Under the pieces are notes generated by a model. That model did no database searches. It had not been told where the DNA came from and worked only from the letters and a program-made list of their open reading frames with translations. Positions 48,365-58,558 of a stretch of DNA of 64,000 bases are shown here, piece by piece (the stretch's first letter is position 1; every line of letters begins with the position of its first letter). A program made the translations under genes and the position numbers. Source of the stretch: an uncultured Prevotella sp. (GTDB taxonomy: Bacteria; Bacteroidota; Bacteroidia; Bacteroidales; Bacteroidaceae); the NCBI GenBank assembly GCA_946405145.1, contig CAMJGE010000008.1:1-64000 (forward strand), in the 5' to 3' direction.

Positions 48365-50820
48365 TGACACAGCTATTCATCAGGCTCTCTGAGTATTTCC
48401 GTAACCATCGGGCCATTTGTTGGCTCTCAATGGTAGCCTTGTTTGCCTTCTTTGGCTATTTTGCCATGCAGATTCATCTGGAAGAAGACATCAACAAGTT
48501 GATGCCGTCCTCAAAAAACGAGGATGGCACCACCAAACTGGCTTTTGCCAATCTGAAGATTAAGGATAAGACATTCTTATTATTCGAAGGAAACAATCCA
48601 GAGCGTCTGATGGAGACCTGCGACAGTTTCATTGACTCGCTGTTACTACGCGATTCCGTCAGTCAGACCATCGGCGACGTATTCTATCGTCTGCCCGATG
48701 ACCTGATGATGGACGGCGTGGATTACATGAGTGGGCATTTCCCCGCTTATATCGATACCTCAGCTTATGCCAGATTTGATACGTTGCTGACTTGTGAGCA
48801 CATGCTCCGACAGATGCAGCAAAACCGTGAGGATCTGACGGGGGAGTTTGGAGAGATGTTCCCAGAACTGATCCAGATGGATCCTATTGGTATGAGAACG
48901 GTACTGGCAGAACAACTGATGCCTTTGCTTGATGCAGGCAGTGGTTCCTACAAAACTATTGAGGGACATTTCTTTGTTCCCGACTCAACTGTCTGTATTG
49001 CCTTTATCACTCCTCGTTTCTCATCAACAAACACCGGACAAGGCTCAACACTCTTCCAGATGCTGAACACCCAGATGGAACAGTATGCCCAAAGCCATCC
49101 CGATGTGCGTATCAGCTATCATGGTACTCCTGCCAGTGGCTATTATAACTCGACACAGATTAAGCATGACCTGACGACTACCATTACAGGGGCATTGATT
49201 CTTGTATTGATATTCCTCTTTGTATGTTTCCGTAACTGGAATACAATCCCATTGCTATTATTACCAGTTGCTTTTGGCACACTCTTCGGACTGGCTATGA
49301 TGTACTGGTTGAAGGGGCAGTTCTCGCTGCTGGCACTGGGTATCGGAGGCGTTGTTCTCGGTGTAGCACTGAGTTACGTACTCCATGTGCTCACTCATTT
49401 TAAATATGTGGGTGACACCACACAATTGCTGCGCGACCAAGTGAAACCTGTTTGGTTGGGTTGTTTGACAACGATTGGTTCCTTTGCTGGACTGATATTT
49501 ATCCAAACAGATCTCCTTCAGGACTTTGGCCTTTTTGCAGCCTTTGCCATTCTTGGCACAACCTTGTTCAGTCTGACTTATCTGCCTCAGTTGCTGAACA
49601 CAAAGAATAATAAGGTTAATCAAAAAGCTTTCGCACTGATTGACCGTATCAACACTTACCCCGTAGATCGCAAGTCTGGGTTGATAGCTATTATTGTTAT
49701 TGTAATGGCTATCTGCATTGGTGCCTATTTCTATGGCGGCACCCGTTTCGATGCCGACATGCACAACCTTGGTTATCTGGAGGAGATGACAGAATACTCA
49801 GAGAATCTCTTGCGTGATAAAACTTATACGGGTGATAAACAGAAATACTTTGCCAGTGAAGGTAAAACGATGGAGGAAGCCATAGAGAACTTTGGCATTC
49901 TCGATCGTAAACTTGACTCACTGCAACAGCTTGGACTCGTGAAGAGCTATACTCATACCAGCCAGATCTTCGTACCTATGAAGGAACAACAGGTACGTAT
50001 CAATGCTTGGAAACAATATTGGAACGATGAGCGACTCGACAAGGTGAAACGACTCATCGCAGAGACAGCCCCACAGGCAGGTCTGAACGCCAATGCCTTC
50101 GAGAATTTCTTCGAAGCTGTTAAAGCTGATTATGAGCCAGATTCACTCTATGGAGCCAGCCTCATCCCTGAAGGCTATCAGTCCACATTAATGGAACAGA
50201 GCTACAACGGTGACTACCTGTGTTTCACTTCTGTCCGCTGTGCCAACGACTCTGTGCGCAGTAGCGAGAGCGACTACATACGCATCTGTGATGCTATTGC
50301 ACAGGATCCTCATCTTCTGGTTCTTGACACCTATTATTATACTACAGACACGCTGATTCAGATGAGTGAGGATTTCAGTGTGCTACAGTGGATTTCAATG
50401 CTGTTCGTATTCCTAGTATTACTGATCAGTTTCCATTTCAATGTCAAGAATACCGTCCTTGGCTTCATGCCTATACTGCTCAGTTGGTTGATAGTTTTGG
50501 GAGCAATGGTATTGTTCGACATGCGCTTCAATCTGATAAATATTATTATCTCCACCTTTATCTTTGGTATTGGTGTAGATTATAGCATCTTTGTCATGAA
50601 TGGTCTGACTGACAACAATAGTCAGAAACTTGCTTACCATAAGACAGCAATCTTCTTTAGTGCTGTCACCCTTATCGTTACCGTCAGCAGTATGGTGCTC
50701 GCTGTGCATCCAGCCATCAAGTCTGTGGGATTTTCTACGCTTGTGGGACTGCTCTCGGCTGTAATTCTCTCATATGTCTTACAACCTGCCGTCTATCGAT
50801 GGCTCAACCGAAATAAATAG
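48364..50820 (+). CDS. RND/MMPL-family exporter
   Basis: 818 aa, two repeated multi-TM blocks (LLLLPVAFGTLFGLAMMYW..., GFMPILLSWLIVLGAMVLFDMRFNLINIIISTFIFGIGVDYSIFVMNGL). Confidence 0.88.
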   Translation: MTQLFIRLSEYFRNHRAICWLSMVALFAFFGYFAMQIHLEEDINKLMPSSKNEDGTTKLAFANLKIKDKTFLLFEGNNPERLMETCDSFIDSLLLRDSVSQTIGDVFYRLPDDLMMDGVDYMSGHFPAYIDTSAYARFDTLLTCEHMLRQMQQNREDLTGEFGEMFPELIQMDPIGMRTVLAEQLMPLLDAGSGSYKTIEGHFFVPDSTVCIAFITPRFSSTNTGQGSTLFQMLNTQMEQYAQSHPDVRISYHGTPASGYYNSTQIKHDLTTTITGALILVLIFLFVCFRNWNTIPLLLLPVAFGTLFGLAMMYWLKGQFSLLALGIGGVVLGVALSYVLHVLTHFKYVGDTTQLLRDQVKPVWLGCLTTIGSFAGLIFIQTDLLQDFGLFAAFAILGTTLFSLTYLPQLLNTKNNKVNQKAFALIDRINTYPVDRKSGLIAIIVIVMAICIGAYFYGGTRFDADMHNLGYLEEMTEYSENLLRDKTYTGDKQKYFASEGKTMEEAIENFGILDRKLDSLQQLGLVKSYTHTSQIFVPMKEQQVRINAWKQYWNDERLDKVKRLIAETAPQAGLNANAFENFFEAVKADYEPDSLYGASLIPEGYQSTLMEQSYNGDYLCFTSVRCANDSVRSSESDYIRICDAIAQDPHLLVLDTYYYTTDTLIQMSEDFSVLQWISMLFVFLVLLISFHFNVKNTVLGFMPILLSWLIVLGAMVLFDMRFNLINIIISTFIFGIGVDYSIFVMNGLTDNNSQKLAYHKTAIFFSAVTLIVTVSSMVLAVHPAIKSVGFSTLVGLLSAVILSYVLQPAVYRWLNRNK

Positions 50821-50822
50821 GA

Positions 50823-52274
50823 ATGAGATACGATATAGTCATCATAGGAAGCGGTTTCGGCGGACTTGTCTGTGCCCACCTGCTGGCTAAGGCTGGCAAG
50901 CGGGTTCTAGTGCTTGAACGTCAGCAACAGCCAGGCGGTTGTATTCAGAGCTACCAGCGCAAAGGTCAGACCTTCGACACTGGTCTCCACTATGTAGGTG
51001 GCTTGGGAGAGGGACAGACGCTCAACCGGATCTTCTCCCATCTGGGACTGATGCGGTTGCCCTGGCAACGACTTGACCCTAAGGGCTTCGATTTGGTGAC
51101 TATCGGTGAAGAGACTTTTGCCTTTGCAGAGGGCTTCGATCGGTTTGTTGACAATCTGGCTGTACGCTTCCCTCAGGAGAGAGAGGCTCTTCAGCAGTAT
51201 GTGCAGACTTTACAGCAAGCTGAGGCTGTGGCCTTTGGCTCAAACGATGCCTATCGTTTATTTGGCATTAGTGCTTATGACTATCTGACAAGTACCTTCA
51301 AAGATCCACTACTTATCAATGTGCTTTCGGGTTCAGCTTTGAAGATGGAATTGCGCAAGGCATCATTGCCTCTTTTCACCTTTGCCCACGGCAACAGCAG
51401 TTTCATTCAAAGCAGCTGGCGACTTAAGGGAGATGGTAATCTCATTGTAAATTCTCTGATTGACGATATCCACAGCTTTGGCGGAGAAGTAATCTGTCAG
51501 GCAGAGGTGGATGAACTCATCGAGAAAGACGGACGCATTATCGCTGCCCATTGTGTGAATGGTGAAACTTATGAAGGCGACACCTTCATCAGCGACATCT
51601 ATCCGTCACTCACGTTTGAAATGGTGAAGGATTCTGCAGTATTACGCAAACTCTTCCGCCGTCGTATGAGCAATATGGAGAATACTTTTGGTTTCTTTAC
51701 TGCTTCATTGGTACTGAAACCTAATATGCTCCCTTATTTCAATCACAACAAGTTTGTGTATCGTGAACCCAACGTGTGGACGTTCTATGATAAGACAGAT
51801 AATGTGAGTGGCCTGATGATCAGTTGTCGTGTACCAGAAGAAGGAGATTATGCCACCCAGATTGATTTGCTCACACCTATGCCGTGGCATGTATGTGAGC
51901 CATGGACTGACACCCATATCGGGCATCGAGGTGCCGACTATCTCGCCTTAAAGGCACGTTATACTGATGAGTGCATCTCTTTGGCTGAGACAGTGATCCC
52001 TGGGCTGCGTGAGATGGTTAGCCAGACCTACACAAGTACACCGCTCACCTATCGCGACTATACGCTGACGCCTAACGGATCGGCTTATGGCGTGAGAAGA
52101 GATTGCAAGAATTTGGTGATTACTATGCTCTCACCACGTACACCTATTCCAAACCTGTTGCTGTCGGGACAGAACTTGATGCTGCATGGACTGGAGGGTG
52201 TAAGTATGACAGCTCTATTGACTTGTAAGGAGATTTTAGGAACAGAATATATTAAAAAGATTGTAACAGAGTAA
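50823..52274 (+). CDS. FAD-dependent oxidoreductase, phytoene desaturase/retinol reductase-like
   Basis: DIVIIGSGFGGLVCAHLLAKAGKRVLVLERQQQPGGCIQSY; C-term NLLLSGQNLMLHGLEGVSMTAL. Confidence 0.88.
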   Translation: MRYDIVIIGSGFGGLVCAHLLAKAGKRVLVLERQQQPGGCIQSYQRKGQTFDTGLHYVGGLGEGQTLNRIFSHLGLMRLPWQRLDPKGFDLVTIGEETFAFAEGFDRFVDNLAVRFPQEREALQQYVQTLQQAEAVAFGSNDAYRLFGISAYDYLTSTFKDPLLINVLSGSALKMELRKASLPLFTFAHGNSSFIQSSWRLKGDGNLIVNSLIDDIHSFGGEVICQAEVDELIEKDGRIIAAHCVNGETYEGDTFISDIYPSLTFEMVKDSAVLRKLFRRRMSNMENTFGFFTASLVLKPNMLPYFNHNKFVYREPNVWTFYDKTDNVSGLMISCRVPEEGDYATQIDLLTPMPWHVCEPWTDTHIGHRGADYLALKARYTDECISLAETVIPGLREMVSQTYTSTPLTYRDYTLTPNGSAYGVRRDCKNLVITMLSPRTPIPNLLLSGQNLMLHGLEGVSMTALLTCKEILGTEYIKKIVTE

Positions 52275-52294
52275 AATAGAAAGGAAAAACGATT

Positions 52295-52876
52295 ATGAAA
52301 CGAGTATTATTGATACTGATACTTTTGTGTCAATTGACTATTAGTGTAGCCCAACAAGCTGATTTCCAAAAAGCTGTGGCTCGTTATAAAGATGCTGTTA
52401 ATGTGACAGCTTCTGTTACCAAAACCACACATAAGCAGGCTGTAGCCAAGGATGTGACCAGTAAAGGTACGCTCACGATGAAACGTCCTGCTACGGTAAG
52501 CATTGTGATTGATGGCGGGAAAGACCAGCTGTTGATGGAGGGTAGCACCTTCACAATGGTTGTAAAAGGTAAGAAACATACGACAAGCAGTCAGAAGAAT
52601 GTACAGTTCGCCTCTTTCCAGACCGTCTTTGAAAGCATTTTGTCTGGTGGTCAAAAAGACATCTCTAAGCTGGGAGATCTGGCTGTCAGCAAGCAAGGTG
52701 GCAATCTTGTGTTGACTATTACTCCACAGGCTGCAGACAAGAAGTCAGCTCGTAGGATGTTGTTTTCATCGTTTGTTCTGACCATTGATACCAAGACGTC
52801 AGAATTAAAGTCGCTCCGTATGAATGAGCGCGCAGGTTATACTGATTATACTTTCTCAGGATTCCAGTTTAAATGA
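52295..52876 (+). CDS. LolA-like outer membrane lipoprotein carrier protein
   Basis: Signal peptide, SKGTLTMKRPATVSIVIDGGKDQLLMEGSTFTM beta-rich pattern. Confidence 0.7.
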   Translation: MKRVLLILILLCQLTISVAQQADFQKAVARYKDAVNVTASVTKTTHKQAVAKDVTSKGTLTMKRPATVSIVIDGGKDQLLMEGSTFTMVVKGKKHTTSSQKNVQFASFQTVFESILSGGQKDISKLGDLAVSKQGGNLVLTITPQAADKKSARRMLFSSFVLTIDTKTSELKSLRMNERAGYTDYTFSGFQFK

Positions 52877-55446
52877 TTAGACATCAACATATTTTTAGCA
52901 TAATCCTCTTTCTGCTATCCAGCATGCCTTTGAGCGCTCAGCAGATAAAGGGAACTATCACCGATGGGGAAACCGGTGAGACAATCCCTTATGCCAGCGT
53001 TATCTATAAAGGCCATCATGTTGCTGTTATTTCTGATATTGACGGCCAGTATTCGATAGGACGACATGAAGGATGGGCTATTACATTCAGTGCTGTAGGT
53101 TATAAGACTCAGGTCATCAATGTCAATAGCAAAACCCCCAGCAAGCAGGATATTGTGCTGCAACCTGACAGACAGCAACTGGCAGAGGTTACCATTCATG
53201 CCAAGAAAGGCAAATACAGTCGCAAGAACAATCCAGCCGTGGAGCTGATGAAGAAGGTGATTGCCGCTAAGAAGTTGACAGACCTTTCGAACCACGATTA
53301 TTATAAGTACGACAAGTATGAGAAGATGACATTGGCTGCTAACGATCTGACACCAAGTCGTCTGGAGAAGAAACCTTACTCCAGTACACCATGGCTGTTA
53401 GATCAGGTGGAGTTGTGTAAGTATAATAATAAGATGATTCTGCCAATCAGTGTCGAAGAGACTGTATCTGAGACTGTTTACCGCAAGGATCCTCAGTCGA
53501 AGAAGGTCATCATCAAAGGTCAGCAATCGTCAGGTGTCAATGACCTGTTTCAGACTGGTGATTTCCTGAACGTCATCATGAAGGATGTGTTCACTGATGT
53601 CGATCTTTATGAAGACCAGATCCGTCTGTTACAATACCCTTTTACGTCACCCATCGGAAAGGATGCGATCAGCTTCTACCGTTTCTATATTGAGGATACG
53701 CTTAAGATTGATCGTGATTCATGTATCCACCTTCATTTCCTTCCCAACAACCAGATGGACTTCGGTTTCCGTGGTGATATCTATATCTTAAAGGATTCCT
53801 CCTATCATGTGCGCCGCTGCGAACTGACGTTGCCCAAACAGACTTCTGTCAACTACGTGGAGAATCTGCGTGTCGAGCAGGAGTTCGAACAACTTGACAA
53901 CGACGAGTGGGTGCTCACACGCAATGACATGATTACGGAGTTGAAATTTGCAAAGTTCATAGGAAAGGCCATCGCTATTCGTACAACCCGTCTGACGTCT
54001 TATTCATTTGACGAGCTACCCAAGAAGCTCTTCAGAGGTAAGCGAACGGAGATCCGTGAACCGGATGCCGGCATGCGCGGTAAGTCGTTCTGGAACCAGT
54101 ATCGACAAGTGGAGCTTACGAAGAGTGAGGACTCTATGGGTAGTTTTGTGAAGAATATCCAGAACATCAAGGGCTTTAAGTATATTATGATTGGTCTGAA
54201 TGCCCTGATAGAGAACTCTATTGAGATAGGTGGTAATCCCAACAAATTTGATATTACCCCAGTCAATACTTTGCTTTCCTATAACAAGTTCGATGGCATG
54301 CGAAGTAAGTTCAGTCTGCAGAGCACAGCCAACCTCCATAAACGATGGTTTGGTACCGCCTATTACGGTCGCGGTTGGGGAAGTAAGTACAACTACTACG
54401 GAGCATCGTTGACCTATTCGTTTATCGACAAGCAATACATGCCGTGGGAGTATCCGAAACGCACGCTGACATTGGAAAGCTCTTATGATGTTGAGACACC
54501 GAGTGATCGCTATCTGCCGACTGATAAGGACAACTTCCTTGTGGCATTCAAGTGGACGAGTATTGACAAGATGATGATTTCTAACCGCCAGCGTCTGGGC
54601 TTTGAGTATGAGATGTATGGTGGTCTGAAGACAACTCTTAGGTTGAAGACGGAAGAGATGGAGGCTTGTGGCGCCATGTCGTTCCGTAAGCTCAGTGAGC
54701 CGATGCCGGATTACGATAGCAAGATGGTGGCCCATCATGAGTACCTGCGCACAACAGAACTCTTTGCAGAGTTGCGTTATGCACCTGATGAAACCCTTAT
54801 CAACACCAAGCAGCGTCGTATCGCCATCAACCATGATGCTCCCATACTGAGTCTGAGTCATACCTTTGGCTTCAGGAATTTTTTGGGTGGTCAGTATTCC
54901 AGCAACATCACTGAGGCAAAGATCTATAAGCGTTTCTGGCTGAACAGCTGGGGTAAGGTTGACTTGTTCCTCAAGGCGGGAGCCCAGTGGAACCAGGTAC
55001 CTTACATGCTACTTATCCAGCCACCAGCTAACCAGTCGTTCGTTATTGAGGAAGAGATGTTCAACCTCATCAACAATATGGAATTCCTCAACGACCGTTA
55101 TGCTTCTATGATGCTATCCTGGGACCTGAACGGTAAGTTCTTCAATCGTATCCCGCTTATCAAGAAGTTGAAGTGGCGTGAGTACTTTGCAGTAAACATG
55201 CTTTGGGGCGATTTGACGGATAAGAATAATCCCTTCCTACCTCAGAATGCGGGCAGCGATAAACTGATGTACTTCCCTAAAGGCTGTCACGTCATGGATC
55301 CAAAACGACCTTATGTGGAGTTGGTTGTGGGTATTCACAACATCTTCAAGCTGATACATATCGAATATGTACGCCGTATGAGTTATCTGGATCTCCCCAC
55401 CAGCGAAAAATGGGGTATCAGATATATCTTCAGGCTTACATTCTAA
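52873..55446 (+). CDS. DUF5686 / carboxypeptidase-like regulatory domain outer-membrane protein
   Basis: Signal peptide; IKGTITDGETGETIPYASVIYKGHHVAVISDIDGQYSI; C-term beta-barrel ending IFRLTF. Confidence 0.85.
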   Translation: MIRHQHIFSIILFLLSSMPLSAQQIKGTITDGETGETIPYASVIYKGHHVAVISDIDGQYSIGRHEGWAITFSAVGYKTQVINVNSKTPSKQDIVLQPDRQQLAEVTIHAKKGKYSRKNNPAVELMKKVIAAKKLTDLSNHDYYKYDKYEKMTLAANDLTPSRLEKKPYSSTPWLLDQVELCKYNNKMILPISVEETVSETVYRKDPQSKKVIIKGQQSSGVNDLFQTGDFLNVIMKDVFTDVDLYEDQIRLLQYPFTSPIGKDAISFYRFYIEDTLKIDRDSCIHLHFLPNNQMDFGFRGDIYILKDSSYHVRRCELTLPKQTSVNYVENLRVEQEFEQLDNDEWVLTRNDMITELKFAKFIGKAIAIRTTRLTSYSFDELPKKLFRGKRTEIREPDAGMRGKSFWNQYRQVELTKSEDSMGSFVKNIQNIKGFKYIMIGLNALIENSIEIGGNPNKFDITPVNTLLSYNKFDGMRSKFSLQSTANLHKRWFGTAYYGRGWGSKYNYYGASLTYSFIDKQYMPWEYPKRTLTLESSYDVETPSDRYLPTDKDNFLVAFKWTSIDKMMISNRQRLGFEYEMYGGLKTTLRLKTEEMEACGAMSFRKLSEPMPDYDSKMVAHHEYLRTTELFAELRYAPDETLINTKQRRIAINHDAPILSLSHTFGFRNFLGGQYSSNITEAKIYKRFWLNSWGKVDLFLKAGAQWNQVPYMLLIQPPANQSFVIEEEMFNLINNMEFLNDRYASMMLSWDLNGKFFNRIPLIKKLKWREYFAVNMLWGDLTDKNNPFLPQNAGSDKLMYFPKGCHVMDPKRPYVELVVGIHNIFKLIHIEYVRRMSYLDLPTSEKWGIRYIFRLTF

Positions 55447-55461
55447 ATTGAGATACAGATC

Positions 55462-56442
55462 ATGAACGAGCAATATTATCAGACACTGAAATCTGTTGAG
55501 ACAGAAGACTGGCTTGACTTCCATATCATCCGTCCCTTCTGTTTCCAGTTGGCACGTCTCTTTGCGAAATTTGATATACACCCTAATACCGTGACCATTT
55601 GGTCGATCTTTATTGGAGCAGGTAGTTCCCTTCTCTTTGCCAGCGGCTGCTATTATTATGAAGGTGGAGTAGGGCTGCTTTATAACCTCGCAGCTATCTT
55701 CCTATTGATGTGGGCTGATTTCTTCGATTGTGTTGATGGTCAGTTGGCCCGTCTTACAGGGAAAAAGAGTCCCATGGGCCGTATCCTCGATGGTCTGGCA
55801 GGTTTCACATGGTTTGTGCCTATCTATCTGGCTCTTGACTATCGTTTCTATTGTCATCACGAGATTGAATTTGGCTGGTTGGGTATTGCTGATACACCAG
55901 AGAACACCATGATAGCTACATTCATCGTGTTTATACTGAGTCTTATCTCTGGCTTTGTGGGTATGGGTGGACAGCAGCGATTGGCCGACTATTATATCCA
56001 GGTGCATCTTTTCTTCCTGAAGGGTGAGAAGGGTAGTGAGCTTGATAGCTCCAAACGTCAGCAGGAAATCTACGATCAAATGCCAAAGGATGCCCCATGG
56101 TATGAGCGTCGGTTCCAGAAGTCGTATATTGGCTATACACGTAACCAAGAGAAATCAACCCCTCAATTTCAGCGCCTGATGGCATTGCTGAAAGAGAAAT
56201 ATGGCAGTGCAGATAACATGCCCGAAGAGGTACGTGCAGAGTTCCATCGTCACTCGCTGGCACTGATGAAGTGGAATGGTCTGCTCACCTTTAATTTCCG
56301 TGAGACTTGGTTCTTCCTGTTCTGTCTGTTAGACATCCCTGCCATGACTTTCCTCTATGAAATTATCGGTATGGGACTGCTTACTTGGTATATAAACCAC
56401 AGGCATGAATCATTCAGTCGTCAGATTGCTGACAAGCTATAA
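55462..56442 (+). CDS. CDP-alcohol phosphatidyltransferase family protein
   Basis: DFFDCVDGQLARLTGKKSPMGRILDGLAGF matches D-G-x2-AR-x8-G-x3-D-x3-D type motif. Confidence 0.88.
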   Translation: MNEQYYQTLKSVETEDWLDFHIIRPFCFQLARLFAKFDIHPNTVTIWSIFIGAGSSLLFASGCYYYEGGVGLLYNLAAIFLLMWADFFDCVDGQLARLTGKKSPMGRILDGLAGFTWFVPIYLALDYRFYCHHEIEFGWLGIADTPENTMIATFIVFILSLISGFVGMGGQQRLADYYIQVHLFFLKGEKGSELDSSKRQQEIYDQMPKDAPWYERRFQKSYIGYTRNQEKSTPQFQRLMALLKEKYGSADNMPEEVRAEFHRHSLALMKWNGLLTFNFRETWFFLFCLLDIPAMTFLYEIIGMGLLTWYINHRHESFSRQIADKL

Positions 56443-56456
56443 ATGGTACTCAATCT

Positions 56457-57494
56457 ATGAAGTGGACTAAACAACGCCTGAACAACCTCTTCTTCCTCCT
56501 CGGCATCGCTGCTGTGGTGGTGATGCTCCTTACGTTTGATGTCAGTTTCATCGAACTGTGGGATCACCTTTGCCATGCAGGCTATTGGCTGATTCCCATC
56601 ATCGGTATCTGGGTAATTGTCTATGGGCTGAATGCGTTGGCGTGGAAGTCTATGATTGAAGGTAACATTGGGGGCAAGGCACCACTCAGTTTCTGGCGAA
56701 TCTATCGTCTCACCATTACGGGCTATGCCTTGAACTATGCTACACCTGTAGGCGGATTGGGTGGTGAACCTTATCGTATCATGGAGCTCTCAAAAGATAT
56801 TGACAAGCAGCATGCCACGTCAAGTGTTATCCTCTATGCCATGATGCATTTCTTTGCCCACTTCTGGTTCTGGTTTATCAGCATCTTTATCTACCTTGGT
56901 CTGGTTCTTGTAGGCGATCTGCCTATCAGTCCTGTCATCGGCATTACCTTGGGTGTCATCGTAGTGTTCTGTTTAGTGGCATTCTACATCATCTCAAGGG
57001 GGTATAAGAATGGATTGGTGAAATATGTATTAGGTGTGATTAGCAGGATTCCTGGCATGAAGCGATGGACACTTAAGTTCTGGGCGCGTCATTCAGAGGC
57101 TATCAAGAATATCGACGAACAGATTGCAGCGCTCTATGCACAAGATACGAAGGCCTTCTACAAGAGTCTGGTACTTGAATATCTCTCCCGTGTTGTTCAG
57201 AGTTCGGAGGTGATGTTCATGCTGCTTCTCTTCGGTATCGACTGTGGCGGAGGACTCGGTGGACTAACACTCACTTTCCTGCATAGTATCCTGATTGTCT
57301 CTTTTACGACACTCTTTGCCAATCTGATTGGTTTCCTGCCTATGCAGTTGGGTGTTCAGGAAGGTGGCTTTGTGCTTTCTATCGCTGCCTTGGGTCTCTC
57401 TGCAGCCCTTGGCATCTTTGTGAGCATCATTTGTCGTGTACGTGAGATCATCTGGATCATCATCGGTATCGGCTTGATGAAAATGAAAGAATGA
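56457..57494 (+). CDS. Lysylphosphatidylglycerol-synthase-type TM (flippase-like) protein
   Basis: Multi-TM; TPVGGLGGEPYRIMEL; LPMQLGVQEGGFVLSI. Confidence 0.85.
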   Translation: MKWTKQRLNNLFFLLGIAAVVVMLLTFDVSFIELWDHLCHAGYWLIPIIGIWVIVYGLNALAWKSMIEGNIGGKAPLSFWRIYRLTITGYALNYATPVGGLGGEPYRIMELSKDIDKQHATSSVILYAMMHFFAHFWFWFISIFIYLGLVLVGDLPISPVIGITLGVIVVFCLVAFYIISRGYKNGLVKYVLGVISRIPGMKRWTLKFWARHSEAIKNIDEQIAALYAQDTKAFYKSLVLEYLSRVVQSSEVMFMLLLFGIDCGGGLGGLTLTFLHSILIVSFTTLFANLIGFLPMQLGVQEGGFVLSIAALGLSAALGIFVSIICRVREIIWIIIGIGLMKMKE

Positions 57495-57523
57495 AATAGT
57501 AAAGAATAAAAAAATATAATGTC

Positions 57524-58558
57524 ATGAATTATCTCGACAGAAATGAATTTAATTTTGAGCCTAGCCAGAAAGTGGTAGAGGCTATTAAGAGTTTCGACCC
57601 CAAGACACTGTGTTTCTATACCCGTATCTATGACCAGGGTAAGAAGAGTGTGATCTCCGTCAAGTTGAGTGAGATCTACGGTGTTCCTGAAGAGCAGGTG
57701 CTGCTGACCTACGGCGGTGAGGATATGTTGAAAAACGCTATCCACTATTTCCTGATGGTGGGCGACAACAAGAAGATTCTGATTCCAGAGTTCTCTTGGT
57801 GGTATTATAATCGTGTAGCCAGCGAGTGTGGCGGTACATTCGAAATGTATCCCCTCCACGAGCAGGACGACACTTTTGCCTACGACATTGATGAGGTGAT
57901 TGAATACACCAATCGTGTACATCCCCGTATGCTGTTGCTCGCTTCACCTAACAACCCCACAGGTAATGGCTTGAACTCTGAGGAGATTGGTCGTATCATG
58001 GAGCATATCCCTAATGATACAATGGTGCTCATCGACGAGGCATATGCCAGCTTCATCACCAGCGACACAGACTATATCGCCCCGTTGGTTAACAAATACA
58101 ACAACCTGATTATTTCTCGTACGCTGTCAAAGTTCTATGGCCTGCCTGGCCTGCGTGTAGGTTTCGGCTTTATCGGTAAGGGGCATGATCAGTTTGAGAG
58201 CTATATCAACAAATATCTGGGCTATAACCGTTTCTCAGAGGCAGTAGCATTGGCTGCTCTCGACTCTGACGAACATTATCGCAAGGTAGCTGACGATATG
58301 GAATGGGGACGTCAGCTTTATAAGAAAGAACTTGGTAACCTGCCTGGTTTCAAGGTCTATAAGTCAGTGGCTAACTTTATCCTTATCAAATATCCGCTTG
58401 AGATCAAGGAGGCTCTGATGGAAGCTTTGAAGATTCAGGACTACAAGATCAAGTTTATGAGCGACAAAGGCCTGGAGTCTTGTCTCCGCATCACACTGGG
58501 TCGTAAGGAACAGACACAGACGGTAGTGGATACCATCCTAAAGGTTATCAAGGCATGA
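57524..58558 (+). CDS. HisC-like class I/II PLP-dependent aminotransferase/decarboxylase
   Basis: LLASPNNPTGNGL, LIDEAYASF, ISRTLSKFYGLPGLRVGFGF. Confidence 0.88.
   Translation: MNYLDRNEFNFEPSQKVVEAIKSFDPKTLCFYTRIYDQGKKSVISVKLSEIYGVPEEQVLLTYGGEDMLKNAIHYFLMVGDNKKILIPEFSWWYYNRVASECGGTFEMYPLHEQDDTFAYDIDEVIEYTNRVHPRMLLLASPNNPTGNGLNSEEIGRIMEHIPNDTMVLIDEAYASFITSDTDYIAPLVNKYNNLIISRTLSKFYGLPGLRVGFGFIGKGHDQFESYINKYLGYNRFSEAVALAALDSDEHYRKVADDMEWGRQLYKKELGNLPGFKVYKSVANFILIKYPLEIKEALMEALKIQDYKIKFMSDKGLESCLRITLGRKEQTQTVVDTILKVIKA

Noticed and set aside
54016-54861. 281-aa minus-strand ORF inside the DUF5686 gene
   Set aside because: Antisense shadow with no recognisable domain.
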